64,000 nt of DNA from CANLBN01 sp050633525 (lineage in GTDB: Bacteria; Pseudomonadota; Gammaproteobacteria; Pseudomonadales; Cellvibrionaceae): positions 14,754 to 78,753 of the forward strand of contig JBOEGR010000037.1 of assembly GCA_050633525.1 (NCBI GenBank), written 5' to 3'. Numbering within the stretch: the stretch's first letter is position 1; every line of letters begins with the position of its first letter. Shown here piece by piece: positions 18,785-27,612 of this stretch. A program made the translations under genes and the position numbers. Below the pieces are notes generated by a model. That model did no database searches, was not told the origin of the DNA, and saw only the letters and a list, made by a program, of their open reading frames with translations.

Positions 18785-19607
18785 AAAAGACGCGATTAAA
18801 TCCTTAGATAAAAAGCGCAATATCATTCATAGCAGCACAGGCGGCTGGATTCCGGGTACCGGTGTTTTTAGTCATGGTTACTCAATGCTAGATGAGCTTG
18901 TAGGGGAAAAAACTTATTTTCAAATAATGGTTTTAAATGCAACCGGAAAACTAGTTAGCAAAGCTCTAGCCGATTGGCTTGAAGCTATTTATGGTTGCCT
19001 AAGCTGGCCAGACCCTAGAATATGGTGTAATCAAATTGGCGCCCTCTCCGGCGTTGCAAAAACTTCTGTTGTAGCGGGCACCACAATAGGCGTACTCGCA
19101 GCCGATGCTAGAACTTACGGAATTTACCCCCTCATAGAAGGCGTCGAATTCATCCAAAAGAGCCACAAGCAATACCAAAAAGGATTATCAGTTAGCGAAC
19201 TAATCGAATTAGAAATCAAAGCACACAAAGGCAAGCCCCATATTATGGGGTATATACGCCCAATCGCAAGAGGTGACGAACGCCTAGAACGCATGGAAAA
19301 AGTCAGCGAAAAATTAGGGTTTGAGGAAGGGGCCCACTTAAAACTTGCTTATAATATTGAAGAAGAATTACAAAAAAGATTCAATGAAGGGATGAATATA
19401 AATGGGTATATTTCTGCTTTTTTATCCGACCAAAATTTTTCATCACAAGAAGTCTACCAAATATTTTCAACTTTAGTGATGAGCGGTGTAACCGCATGCC
19501 ACCTAGAACAAGCAAAAAAAGATCCAGAATCTTTTCTTCCACTACGCTGCGAAGACATAGATTATACTGGGAAAAAAAGTAGAACGATAACATCGGAAAA
19601 AAAATGA
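18750..19607 (+). CDS. Citrate-synthase-fold protein B, degenerate active site
   Basis: A 285-residue protein, also of citrate-synthase/citryl-CoA-lyase type judged by PDPRIWCNQIGALSG, GYIRPIARGDERLERM and NINGYISAFLSDQNFS followed by a segment ending ACHLEQ. Aligned by eye, the three catalytic positions appear replaced: YGIYPL for the HGGA loop, GYIRP for GFGHP, and asparagine in NING where aspartate is expected. Starts at 18750, 18759 or 18768 are possible and none has a clear ribosome site. It overlaps protein A by up to 35 bases and the next gene by four (ATGA), implying tight coupling. I infer that A and B form a heteromer. Confidence 0.65.
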   Translation: MSAMKIMLSKSKKDAIKSLDKKRNIIHSSTGGWIPGTGVFSHGYSMLDELVGEKTYFQIMVLNATGKLVSKALADWLEAIYGCLSWPDPRIWCNQIGALSGVAKTSVVAGTTIGVLAADARTYGIYPLIEGVEFIQKSHKQYQKGLSVSELIELEIKAHKGKPHIMGYIRPIARGDERLERMEKVSEKLGFEEGAHLKLAYNIEEELQKRFNEGMNINGYISAFLSDQNFSSQEVYQIFSTLVMSGVTACHLEQAKKDPESFLPLRCEDIDYTGKKSRTITSEKK

Positions 19608-20881
19608 TCACACAACTAAGCGATACATTCGACACCCACTGGGCATACATAGATAGATACATGCACTCATCTGTCAACATCATAGCTAAAGTTCACTTAA
19701 AATCATATATAAGCAATCAAGAAATTGACAAAGCAGTCGCATCATTATCAGAAGAACACCCTTATATAACCTCAAAACTCTGCTCCAAAAAAGAAAAGGG
19801 ATGCGAGAAATTTTATTTAAAAAGAACCGAAGAAAAAAAAATAAAAACATCTTTAAAAACATGTTCAAATGAAGAAATTAGAAAAAAGATGGATTTAATA
19901 TCGGAATATCGATATAAAAGATTAAATTTAGAGCAAGGAGAGTTATTATATATCGACATATCAAGAAGCGATGACGAAACCTTACTGGAAATCGTTTTCG
20001 CTCACCTTCTCACGGATGCCACTGGAGCAATAACGCTAACATCCGAAATATTATCGAAATTGAAAACAAAAAAAACAGATAAAATAAAAAAAATAAAGAC
20101 AAGAAAACCTTACGACGAAATAAGATATGGCTGGAAAGACAGAAAAGATGAAACAAAACCCATACCTCTCCCTGAGAAGCTATGCGAAAAATCAGACCCT
20201 TGGCCACAACCAGCCTTCACATACAAAAGAAAAGAATTTGAAAAGTCAATATTCGATAACATAAAAAGATGGTTAAAAAAAGAAAAAATAGAAGCATCCG
20301 TATCGGATTTTTTTTACTACACTCTAAAAAAAATTTATACAAAAAAATATAACCAAGAACTATCCACAAACGTGGTGATGAGTTACAGAAATAAAATCGA
20401 TGACTTAGACGACAGAAAAGGTATAAATACGTTAGCAGTATTTGAATGCATAAATATTGAAAAAAATATTGAAACCCCAAAACTTTGGTTAGAAGAATTT
20501 TCCTCAAAGAGAAAACGCACTATAAACATAGAAAATATCATAGAGTTTAACAACAAACTTCGAATGCTAAACAAAACCATGCCAGAGCATGATGTCGAAA
20601 AAGGAAGAAAGATACTGAACACGCTTTTACCGGTAAATTCAAACGAATCTATATTTGCCTTCAATAATTACGGGGTAATTGACCCTTTATTTGAAAAAAA
20701 TTCTGACCTTGATATTATAGATATAGACATACAAGGGAGTGTACTAGCGCAAGAAATAAGATTTTTTTCCTATAAAGAAAAAATACATTTTAACATGATG
20801 TTTTCGAAAGACAACGTGCCTTTTTCAACAGAAAGTTTTTGGAACGACTTCTTAACTGAAATTGAAAAAACAATAAACTAG
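19604..20881 (+). CDS. Condensation/acetyltransferase-fold acyltransferase
   Basis: A 425-residue protein with the layout of the CoA-dependent acyltransferase superfamily (NRPS condensation domains, alcohol O-acetyltransferases, PapA proteins). The key motif is HLLTDATG (about 134-141), matching HxxxDxxG with the catalytic histidine. An N-terminal half reads like the donor subdomain (DKAVASLSEEHPYITSKL), and the C-terminal KIHFNMMFSKDNVPF segment is typical. No carrier protein is nearby, so a CoA-thioester donor is likelier than a carrier-bound one. The gene is strikingly AT-rich (19801-19860 has 12 G or C in 60 bases) and lysine-rich, unlike the two genes before it, which suggests a separate origin. 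It starts within the stop of protein B (ATGA). Confidence 0.72.
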   Translation: MITQLSDTFDTHWAYIDRYMHSSVNIIAKVHLKSYISNQEIDKAVASLSEEHPYITSKLCSKKEKGCEKFYLKRTEEKKIKTSLKTCSNEEIRKKMDLISEYRYKRLNLEQGELLYIDISRSDDETLLEIVFAHLLTDATGAITLTSEILSKLKTKKTDKIKKIKTRKPYDEIRYGWKDRKDETKPIPLPEKLCEKSDPWPQPAFTYKRKEFEKSIFDNIKRWLKKEKIEASVSDFFYYTLKKIYTKKYNQELSTNVVMSYRNKIDDLDDRKGINTLAVFECINIEKNIETPKLWLEEFSSKRKRTINIENIIEFNNKLRMLNKTMPEHDVEKGRKILNTLLPVNSNESIFAFNNYGVIDPLFEKNSDLDIIDIDIQGSVLAQEIRFFSYKEKIHFNMMFSKDNVPFSTESFWNDFLTEIEKTIN

Positions 20882-20894
20882 AAAAATTAATAAA

Positions 20895-21641
20895 ATGAAA
20901 TTTACAATATTAGACATATTCATTTGGGTGTACATTTGGGTTGCGCCAGCATTAAGCAGCCTATTTACGTATAAAATAATTCAATCATTGCCTTTCAATG
21001 AAAATTATCTTCTTGCTTTTTTTGCACCATTAATATACCTACTTTGGCTATATATTTTCCTAATTATTTCATCAATAGAAACAATAATTATAAGGGGTGT
21101 TTTTCCAAAAAAAGAACGATTTGAGCTGACCGGAAGCAATCAGTCACTTTTTTATCTCTTCTCTATAATTTACACCACAAAACGTATGCTAATGTTATTT
21201 TCTTTACCTTTATTCGATTTTTTGAGAGATGCACCTTACAGCATGACTTTCTTGAAGAGACTAGCCATGAGAGCTTACTCTTCATCTACACACATAGGAA
21301 AAAATTCCGAAATACATACCTGGCCTCTAGACCCCGATTTAACTTTTATAGATAACAATGTCGTTATCGGAATATATTCTAAAATAATCGCCCATGGCCA
21401 CAAAAGAAATTCAAAGGGTGGCCTAATAGCTTTAACCTCCGCTATAAAAATTCATTCTTTTGTTAAAATTGGAAATAGCTGTACTATAAATATGGGCGTG
21501 GAAATAGGTGAAGGGTCTATAATTGAATCAAATACGAATATCATGCCTCACACCAAAATACCCAAAGGAGAAATATGGGGAGGAAATCCGGCTAGGTTTA
21601 TCAAGAAAGTAAGTGAAGAGGAGGATTGGCAACAGAAATAA
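20895..21641 (+). CDS. Membrane-anchored hexapeptide-repeat acyltransferase
   Basis: A 248-residue protein with two or three N-terminal hydrophobic segments (about 7-25, 35-62 and 90-110) followed by a left-handed beta-helix domain (about 130-240). Hexapeptide-like repeats run through IGKNSEIHTWPLD, VVIGIYSKIIAHGH, VKIGNSCTINMGVEIGEG and the closing WGGNPARFIKKV. The histidine in AHGH is a candidate catalytic residue. A similar arrangement of membrane segments plus beta-helix occurs at the C-terminus of Pls/PosA-type peptide synthetases. It is AT-rich like the preceding gene and ends three bases before the convergent GGDEF/EAL gene. It probably finishes or modifies a membrane-associated product (inference). 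Confidence 0.75.
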   Translation: MKFTILDIFIWVYIWVAPALSSLFTYKIIQSLPFNENYLLAFFAPLIYLLWLYIFLIISSIETIIIRGVFPKKERFELTGSNQSLFYLFSIIYTTKRMLMLFSLPLFDFLRDAPYSMTFLKRLAMRAYSSSTHIGKNSEIHTWPLDPDLTFIDNNVVIGIYSKIIAHGHKRNSKGGLIALTSAIKIHSFVKIGNSCTINMGVEIGEGSIIESNTNIMPHTKIPKGEIWGGNPARFIKKVSEEEDWQQK

Positions 21642-21644
21642 ACA

Positions 21645-24170
21645 TCATTTTTTTTGAAAAGATAAAGAAGAGCCAGCGATATCTTCGACTCTAACAGGCT
21701 TACCAATAAAATAGCCCTGAGCATAGTCCACACCATGTTCATCCAAAAAGTCCAATATTTTTTCGTTTTCAACAAACTCTGCGACCGTTTTACGGCCCAG
21801 AGTTTGGACAACATCAATAATCGATCGAACCAATGCTTGATCGACATTATCGGTGTCTAGATTACGCACAAATGAGCCATCTAACTTTATATAATCAGCA
21901 GGCAATTCTTTTAAGTAAGCAAAACTACTAAAACCCGAGCCAAAATCATCTACGGCAAAACTACAGCCTAGCTGATGCAACTCATCAATCACTTTCTGGG
22001 TAGCGCGAAGATCTAATAGACTAGCACTTTCCGTGAGCTCAAACGTAATCATAGAGCCATCCACTTCTGCACTAGCTAAACTTTCTCGGATGATAGGTAC
22101 TAAGTTTTCATCCCTAAATGCCTGCGCGGATAAATTAATCGCAATTTTATTAAGCTGAGGGCTTACGCTTAATAAGTGAATCGCTTGTTTAATAACCCAT
22201 CTATCGAGCAAACCCATGTCACCGGTACTTTCTAAGGCAGCAATAAATTTGCCTGGCATAATAATATTGTTGTTTTCATCCAACATCCGGACTAACGCTT
22301 CATGATACACAATGCGCTGCGTCTTAATGTGCATGATGGGCTGGAAATGCAAAACCAAACGATCATCCACCATGGCTTGGCGAATTTTTCTTGCCCAATC
22401 AACATTGCGCCTTAATTCATCACTTTCGCCATCGGCCGGGTTATAAACATGCACACTATTGCGACCACGATGTTTAGCTACGTATAAAGCTACATCAGCT
22501 TGTATTAAGTAGGCCTCTGCATCATCGGCACTACCGTCGATAGGGCTAATACCAATACTGCAACCCAAATTGATGGTTTGCTTACCTATCGTAAAGACAA
22601 AGGCACTAATTTCATCTTTAATTTTTTCCGCTATTTCAGCTGAGGTATCAATATCCAGATCACGCATAATGATGGCAAATTCATCGCCACCAAAACGACA
22701 GAACACATCCGTTTCCCGAATCTGTTGATTGACAATTTCAGCGACCTGCTTAAGTACTTGATCACCTCGGTGGTGGCCAAAAGTGTCATTAATCACTTTA
22801 AAATAATCGAGGTCAATATACATCAACCCATGGGTTTGAGCCTTAGCGCTTGCATTACCCAGCAAATCATTTAACGCAATTTCAAAATAATTACGATTAT
22901 AAAGACCCGTTAATGAATCATGCATTGCCAAGAATTCTAATTGCTCTTGCGCTTGCTTGCGCCGAGAAATATCATCCAAACAAATAGTGAGGCCTTCTGC
23001 ATGATTAAAACTTGAGGAACGGCTCACGCGTAGCTGCGCCCAACGCTGGCGTTCTTTAGAATCCTGCAATATGACTTCTAATTCACAATGATCTTTATCA
23101 CCAGATAATACTGATTTGAAGCGTCCTTCGATCGCCCTAAATTTTCGGCCATCTTGACTCGCTAAAAAATGCCTAAACGGATAATTAAGAGATTCATTCA
23201 CTTCGAAGCCGAAGACACGCTCCCAAGCTTCGTTCAAGAAGGTGATATTAAGATCGTCGTCCAACTCCATTACAACAGTCTGCAGGTTGTTCAATAGATG
23301 TTTATGGACCTCCGACACTTCTCGATAAGCCGCCTCTCTCTCCGCCAGAGAACGCACCCGTTCTGCAAACTGGTGATTACTGACCATATAGTCATCTCGC
23401 CTAAGGGCAACTTCAGCAACCGTTCTTAATTGATCAGGGCGAAAAGGTTTAGAAATGAAGTCCGATGCACCTCTGATCAGTAAATCTTCAGCCTGCTCCA
23501 CTGGAGCATGTGCAGTCATAATAACGACGGGCTGGTTAGACTTTAAATTAAGAATTCCACTTAACACACCAGGACCATCTAACTTTGGGAGCATGACATC
23601 TAGCAGTACCAGATCATGACGCCTCTCCTTCCAAGCCTGTAAGCCTAATTCTCCATCTGATGCTATTTCAATATCAAATCGCTGTCGTAAAATGCGGTGG
23701 ATCAAATCAGCGGTATCTTCTTCATCCTCTACAACCAACAGACTGGGCTTAGCGGGGGCAAACTCTTTTGAAAATGAGTCTGATAAGAGAGGAGGCAAGG
23801 CCTGCATATTCTCAATGGCAACCAAGCCATTAATACCATACTCCCGCGCAGTCACCTCAGCGATGCGCTCACACCATGTAGATGATGTAACGATAATGGG
23901 AATCGTTGATTTGCAACGCAAAGCACCTGAGCGCACCAAGCGTGATATACGCCAACCATCCAACTCATCAAGATCAATATCACAGATCAGGGCGTCCATA
24001 GACTGCTTTCTGAGAACACCTAAGGCATCTCTTGCTCGAGCGACAAGGATAATATTGCGGTATTCGACTGAAGACAGGGTAGCGTGGATACGACGACCGA
24101 GATTAGGGTCGCTATGTACGACCAATATATTGAGGCTTGCATGTGGATTATTAGCGTTGTTATCAGACAT
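21645..24170 (-). CDS. REC-REC-PAS-GGDEF-EAL cyclic-di-GMP regulator
   Basis: An 841-residue cytoplasmic protein that may make and break cyclic di-GMP. The order is receiver 1 (about 12-130, phospho-acceptor in CDIDLDELDGW), receiver 2 (about 142-265, VVEDEED and LLDVMLPKLDG with the KPF lysine), a PAS domain (about 295-410), GGDEF (about 420-585) and EAL (about 600-835). The diguanylate cyclase motif is intact (FCRFGGDEFAI), and so is the phosphodiesterase start (YHEALVRM) with the later DDFGSG and EFVEN motifs. Which activity dominates cannot be told. No cognate kinase is adjacent. It runs convergently to the biosynthetic cluster with only three bases between the stops. Confidence 0.95.
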   Translation of the reverse strand: MSDNNANNPHASLNILVVHSDPNLGRRIHATLSSVEYRNIILVARARDALGVLRKQSMDALICDIDLDELDGWRISRLVRSGALRCKSTIPIIVTSSTWCERIAEVTAREYGINGLVAIENMQALPPLLSDSFSKEFAPAKPSLLVVEDEEDTADLIHRILRQRFDIEIASDGELGLQAWKERRHDLVLLDVMLPKLDGPGVLSGILNLKSNQPVVIMTAHAPVEQAEDLLIRGASDFISKPFRPDQLRTVAEVALRRDDYMVSNHQFAERVRSLAEREAAYREVSEVHKHLLNNLQTVVMELDDDLNITFLNEAWERVFGFEVNESLNYPFRHFLASQDGRKFRAIEGRFKSVLSGDKDHCELEVILQDSKERQRWAQLRVSRSSSFNHAEGLTICLDDISRRKQAQEQLEFLAMHDSLTGLYNRNYFEIALNDLLGNASAKAQTHGLMYIDLDYFKVINDTFGHHRGDQVLKQVAEIVNQQIRETDVFCRFGGDEFAIIMRDLDIDTSAEIAEKIKDEISAFVFTIGKQTINLGCSIGISPIDGSADDAEAYLIQADVALYVAKHRGRNSVHVYNPADGESDELRRNVDWARKIRQAMVDDRLVLHFQPIMHIKTQRIVYHEALVRMLDENNNIIMPGKFIAALESTGDMGLLDRWVIKQAIHLLSVSPQLNKIAINLSAQAFRDENLVPIIRESLASAEVDGSMITFELTESASLLDLRATQKVIDELHQLGCSFAVDDFGSGFSSFAYLKELPADYIKLDGSFVRNLDTDNVDQALVRSIIDVVQTLGRKTVAEFVENEKILDFLDEHGVDYAQGYFIGKPVRVEDIAGSSLSFQKK

Positions 24171-24402
24171 GTAAGGGGGAGGCCTTTAAAAACTCTATAT
24201 GAAAACGATATCTATGCACACACAACTTAGACTAGAAAGCCATATCAGTCAAACACTTATAGACTATTAGCTCAATAGTTAAACAACTATAACATAGGAG
24301 CCAAGCACTACTACAAAAATTAAATAAAGTGTATTGCATTCAGCGTGGGTTCAGTTACAGGGAGGTATTCTGTCATCAATCTCAACCAAACTGGAGAACA
24401 AA

Positions 24403-24960
24403 ATGAACAAGAAATTGATCCCCATAATCGTATCAAGCTTAGGATTAACACTTGCAGCTGTACCCTTCGCACAGGCTGAAAAGTCTAAGCGACACTATCA
24501 AGACTACAACAATGACTACAACGAAACCGTGGACTACGCAAAAGTTGTTAATGTTAAACCTATTTACGAGACAGTGGAGTATTCAGAGCCTTACAAAGAG
24601 TGCCACTACGAAGAAAGAGTAGTTAGAAAACGCAGAGGCTCTGATACAGCGATTATCCTCGGTAGCCTTATTGGTGGCGCTATTGGCAACGAGCTAGGTC
24701 ACAACAAAAGTAACAAGCGCGTGGGTACGGTTGCCGGAGCTATTTTAGGCGGCTCTATCGCCAAAGACATTCACCGCAGTAAGCGCGGTTACCACGTTCG
24801 CGATGAAAAGGTCTGCACGACAGCCTACCAAGTCAATTACAAAGAAGAGCTAAGAGGCTATGATGTGGCTTATAAATACCGCGGCAAGACTTACTACACT
24901 ACGATGGATCAACACCCAGGAAAGAAAATCCGCGTTGCTGTCAGCGTTCGCCCGCTATAG
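24403..24960 (+). CDS. Glycine-zipper 2TM domain envelope protein
   Basis: A 185-residue exported protein. I chose ATG at 24403, preceded by GGAGA, which gives a textbook signal peptide ending PFAQA; an upstream in-frame ATG at 24334 adds 23 residues with no export sense. The mature part has a tyrosine-rich N-terminus, a cysteine-containing segment (YKECHYEERVVRKRRG), a glycine-zipper hairpin (ILGSLIGGAIGNELGHN through GTVAGAILGGSIAKDI) and a C-terminal YRGKTYYTTM region. Glycine-zipper 2TM proteins resemble SlyB/Rickettsia 17-kDa antigen and act in outer-membrane integrity. No lipobox is seen, unlike SlyB. The exact function is unknown. Confidence 0.85.
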   Translation: MNKKLIPIIVSSLGLTLAAVPFAQAEKSKRHYQDYNNDYNETVDYAKVVNVKPIYETVEYSEPYKECHYEERVVRKRRGSDTAIILGSLIGGAIGNELGHNKSNKRVGTVAGAILGGSIAKDIHRSKRGYHVRDEKVCTTAYQVNYKEELRGYDVAYKYRGKTYYTTMDQHPGKKIRVAVSVRPL

Positions 24961-25004
24961 AGCCAACAACTGTGATCTAATATAGCATAGGAATAGTCTC
25001 ATGA

Positions 25005-25043
25005 GCCTGACTGGTCTTACGACTCGAATTAATTCAGTCAGGC
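25005..25043 (+). terminator. Stem-loop after the glycine-zipper gene
   Basis: GCCTGACTG at 25005-25013 and CAGTCAGGC at 25035-25043 form a perfect 9-base stem with a 21-base loop, 45 bases after the stop codon. Only a weak T-run follows (ATTGTTTATC), so it could be a terminator or an mRNA-stabilising hairpin. Confidence 0.45.
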
Positions 25044-25112
25044 ATTGTTTATCGCTCTCAATGGATTAAAATATGACGGCAGATAAACATCGATATATCA
25101 TTTGAGATAACA

Positions 25113-25391
25113 ATGAAAACGTATATAGCACCCAGTATAACTACATCTAGCATAACAACACCTAGCGCCCTTCTAGTAGCAATGCTGCTATTACTCTCCG
25201 TCTGTTTTAATGCACATGCATTATCTGCAGCCGAAGCAGCTGAACAGGCAAGAAGCAGCACGGGAGGCAAAGTGTTACAGGTAAAACCACGCGATGATGG
25301 ACGCTATAAAGTTAAAGTATTGATGCCAAGCGGCCAAGTTAAAAGCATCTCCGTTGGCAACCCATCGACTGAAAATTCGAAAAAGAAATAG
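25113..25391 (+). CDS. Small exported PepSY-like protein
   Basis: A 92-residue protein with a signal peptide (about 1-36, ending CFNAHA) and a short mature domain. The mature part reads AAEAAEQARSSTGGKVLQV followed by DDGRYKVKVLMPSGQVKSI, which matches the PepSY pattern of a helix and a strand pair. Such small PepSY proteins often precede two-component genes and are thought to act as periplasmic modulators. Here it lies nine bases before a response regulator, so it belongs to that operon. The modulator role is inference. Confidence 0.78.
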   Translation: MKTYIAPSITTSSITTPSALLVAMLLLLSVCFNAHALSAAEAAEQARSSTGGKVLQVKPRDDGRYKVKVLMPSGQVKSISVGNPSTENSKKK

Positions 25392-25400
25392 GCGGGCATT

Positions 25401-26090
25401 ATGCGTTTGTTACTAGTAGAGGACGAACCTCAACTGCGAGAGAACCTGCAACAATTTCTCAACAAATCTGATTACAGCGTAGACAGCGCAGCGGATGGCA
25501 AAGAAGGGCTATACCTAGGCAGAGAACACCCTTATGACGTCGCCATTATTGATATTGGCTTGCCCGAAATGAATGGCATCGAACTGATTAAACACTTGCG
25601 ACAAGATGATATTCGCTTTCCGATACTCATATTAACCGCAAGAGGCAACTGGCAAGATAAAGTCGAAGGTCTTGAAGCGGGTGCAGATGACTATCTTGTC
25701 AAACCGTTTCACAACGAAGAGCTCAAAGCGCGCCTCAATGCTTTAGCTCGGCGTTCGAAGGGCCATGCATCGCCAGAGTTACGTTATGATGCACTCACCA
25801 TCAACACCGCCAGCAAAGTCGTTAGCGTTGATGACAATGTACTCACACTCACTCAATACGAATACAACACTCTAGAGTACTTAGCCCTCAACTATGATCG
25901 AGTGATTTCAAAAACAGAATTAACCGAACACTTGTATGACCAAGATTTTGATTTAGATAGTAATGTAATCGAAGTACTTATCGGTCGATTACGTAAAAAA
26001 ATTGACCCTAGCAGTACGCTTAAACCCATTACCACATTGCGTGGTCAGGGCTACAAATTAAGCCTCCAACCCTCTAGCGTACCCTCGTAA
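25401..26090 (+). CDS. OmpR/PhoP-family response regulator
   Basis: A 229-residue DNA-binding regulator. It has a receiver domain (1-120) with the acidic pocket VEDEPQ, phospho-acceptor aspartate in IIDIGLPEMNG (D51), threonine in ILTARG and lysine in LVKPFH. A winged-helix output domain (about 128-225) shows LTQYEYNTLEYLAL and VLIGRLRKKI. Ribosome site AGGCGGG precedes the ATG. It is closest in look to PhoP-type regulators, pairs with the kinase 24 bases downstream, and probably controls envelope or cation responses (inference). Confidence 0.94.
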   Translation: MRLLLVEDEPQLRENLQQFLNKSDYSVDSAADGKEGLYLGREHPYDVAIIDIGLPEMNGIELIKHLRQDDIRFPILILTARGNWQDKVEGLEAGADDYLVKPFHNEELKARLNALARRSKGHASPELRYDALTINTASKVVSVDDNVLTLTQYEYNTLEYLALNYDRVISKTELTEHLYDQDFDLDSNVIEVLIGRLRKKIDPSSTLKPITTLRGQGYKLSLQPSSVPS

Positions 26091-26114
26091 GATCTGCGCC
26101 ATGAGATACACCTT

Positions 26115-27536
26115 ATGAAAAACGCTGTAATCAAACGCCTGCTGCCATTTAATTCATTAGTTGGGCGTTTTGTTTTTGCTTCGTTAATATTACTTCCTCT
26201 CTTTATCTCTCTTAGCGGTACTCTGCTTAGCAACGCCTTTGAACATAGCCAAATAAAAGCAGAAAAAGAAAAACTACAAGCTCAACTTTATTTATTATTA
26301 AGTTTAACCGAAGTTGAAAACAAAAAAATTATGCTGCCTGAGGCTTTAACAGAACCACGCTTCAATCAGCAAGGCTCTGGTCTATACGGCTTTATTTATG
26401 ACAACAAGGGGCAAGAGCTTTGGCGCTCGCCTTCTGCATTACTGTTAAGCGAGCCGCTCTACCATCCAGAGCTAGCATTCAATATAGGCAATCAAAATAC
26501 CTCTGCAATTAAAGTCGCTGATGAGCAGACACTCAATCGGTTTAGTTATGACATTGAATGGATCGATGAAGACGATGCCCTCCTCCCATTACGCTTTATT
26601 ATTGCGAATGATAACAAGGCACTACAAACCGAATTAAAAAGCTATCAAAAGCGTTTGTGGCAATGGTTGGGCCTAATGGGGCTGCTGTTGATTATTGCCC
26701 AAATGTTAATTATGCGCTGGGGCCTTCAGCCATTAAAACATTTATCAATGCAGCTGAACGAATTACAAGACAATAAAATTCAAAAATTGAGCGACAATTA
26801 CCCTAAAGAAATTCAACCCGTCACCGAGAATTTTAATGTTATATTAGACCACGAAAAACAGCAGCGTGAGCGCTACCGCAACACCATGTCTGACCTTGCC
26901 CACAGTTTAAAAACACCACTTGCGGTAATACAAAGCGAAATAGATATTCTTGCTGATACAGATAAAAAACACTCATCTATTCGCGATCAAATTGATCGCA
27001 TCAATCAAATTATTAGCCACCAGTTAAAACGCGCCGTTATACGCGTCAATCAGAACACCGTGCTATCACACACCGATAAAATTTCCGTTAGCACTATGGT
27101 AAACCGCTTAATTAAAATATTAGATAAAGTCTATGCCGATAAAAAAATGACATTTAATAACTTAGTGGACAGCGACGCCTATTTTTATGGTGACGAAGCC
27201 GACCTATTAGAGGTATTAGGCAACCTACTCGATAATGCGTGTAAATATGGCAAGGGCTCAGTGACCGTCACAGGCACCAGCACGCTAGAGTCAAAAAATA
27301 AATTACTATCCATTTGCATTAGCAATAATGGTTCAGGTATTCCAGAATCACTACAAACAACCTTATTGGCAAGAGGCTCAAGGGGAGATACCGCACAAGC
27401 AGGGCAAGGCATAGGCCTCAGCGTAGCGGTTGATATTATCAGTAGTTATGGCGGCGGGTTAGACGTGATAAACAATGCCAATGCACCGCACTTAGAAGGC
27501 GCCTGTTTTTGCCTTCGCTTTCAACATCAGCAATAA
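26115..27536 (+). CDS. PhoQ-like sensor histidine kinase
   Basis: A 473-residue membrane kinase, partner of the upstream regulator. Two transmembrane helices (about 16-40 and 178-200) flank a periplasmic sensor domain of about 135 residues containing an acidic patch (WIDEDDALLP). A HAMP-like linker, then a DHp helix with the phospho-acceptor in DLAHSLKTPLAV (H263), and a HATPase domain (NLLDNACKYG, GQGIGLSVAVD) follow. The acidic sensor patch recalls PhoQ's cation-binding surface, but the ligand is unknown. Confidence 0.92.
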   Translation: MKNAVIKRLLPFNSLVGRFVFASLILLPLFISLSGTLLSNAFEHSQIKAEKEKLQAQLYLLLSLTEVENKKIMLPEALTEPRFNQQGSGLYGFIYDNKGQELWRSPSALLLSEPLYHPELAFNIGNQNTSAIKVADEQTLNRFSYDIEWIDEDDALLPLRFIIANDNKALQTELKSYQKRLWQWLGLMGLLLIIAQMLIMRWGLQPLKHLSMQLNELQDNKIQKLSDNYPKEIQPVTENFNVILDHEKQQRERYRNTMSDLAHSLKTPLAVIQSEIDILADTDKKHSSIRDQIDRINQIISHQLKRAVIRVNQNTVLSHTDKISVSTMVNRLIKILDKVYADKKMTFNNLVDSDAYFYGDEADLLEVLGNLLDNACKYGKGSVTVTGTSTLESKNKLLSICISNNGSGIPESLQTTLLARGSRGDTAQAGQGIGLSVAVDIISSYGGGLDVINNANAPHLEGACFCLRFQHQQ

Positions 27537-27612
27537 ATGTATTGCGCCCAAGGAATCAGCAATTTTTTAAACCGTGGTTTGCTCACAATAGATCACCAAC
27601 GAACATAGCGGT

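Noticed and set aside
17969..19607. The two citrate-synthase-like genes as an ordinary gltA split by a frameshift
   Set aside because: Each has its own near full citrate-synthase-like layout of about 270-285 residues; they are paralogues and not halves of one protein.
27540..27612. AAACC-gt-GGTTT dyad as a terminator for the PhoQ-like gene
   Set aside because: The T-run lies before the stem for the plus strand, and no T-run follows on either strand.
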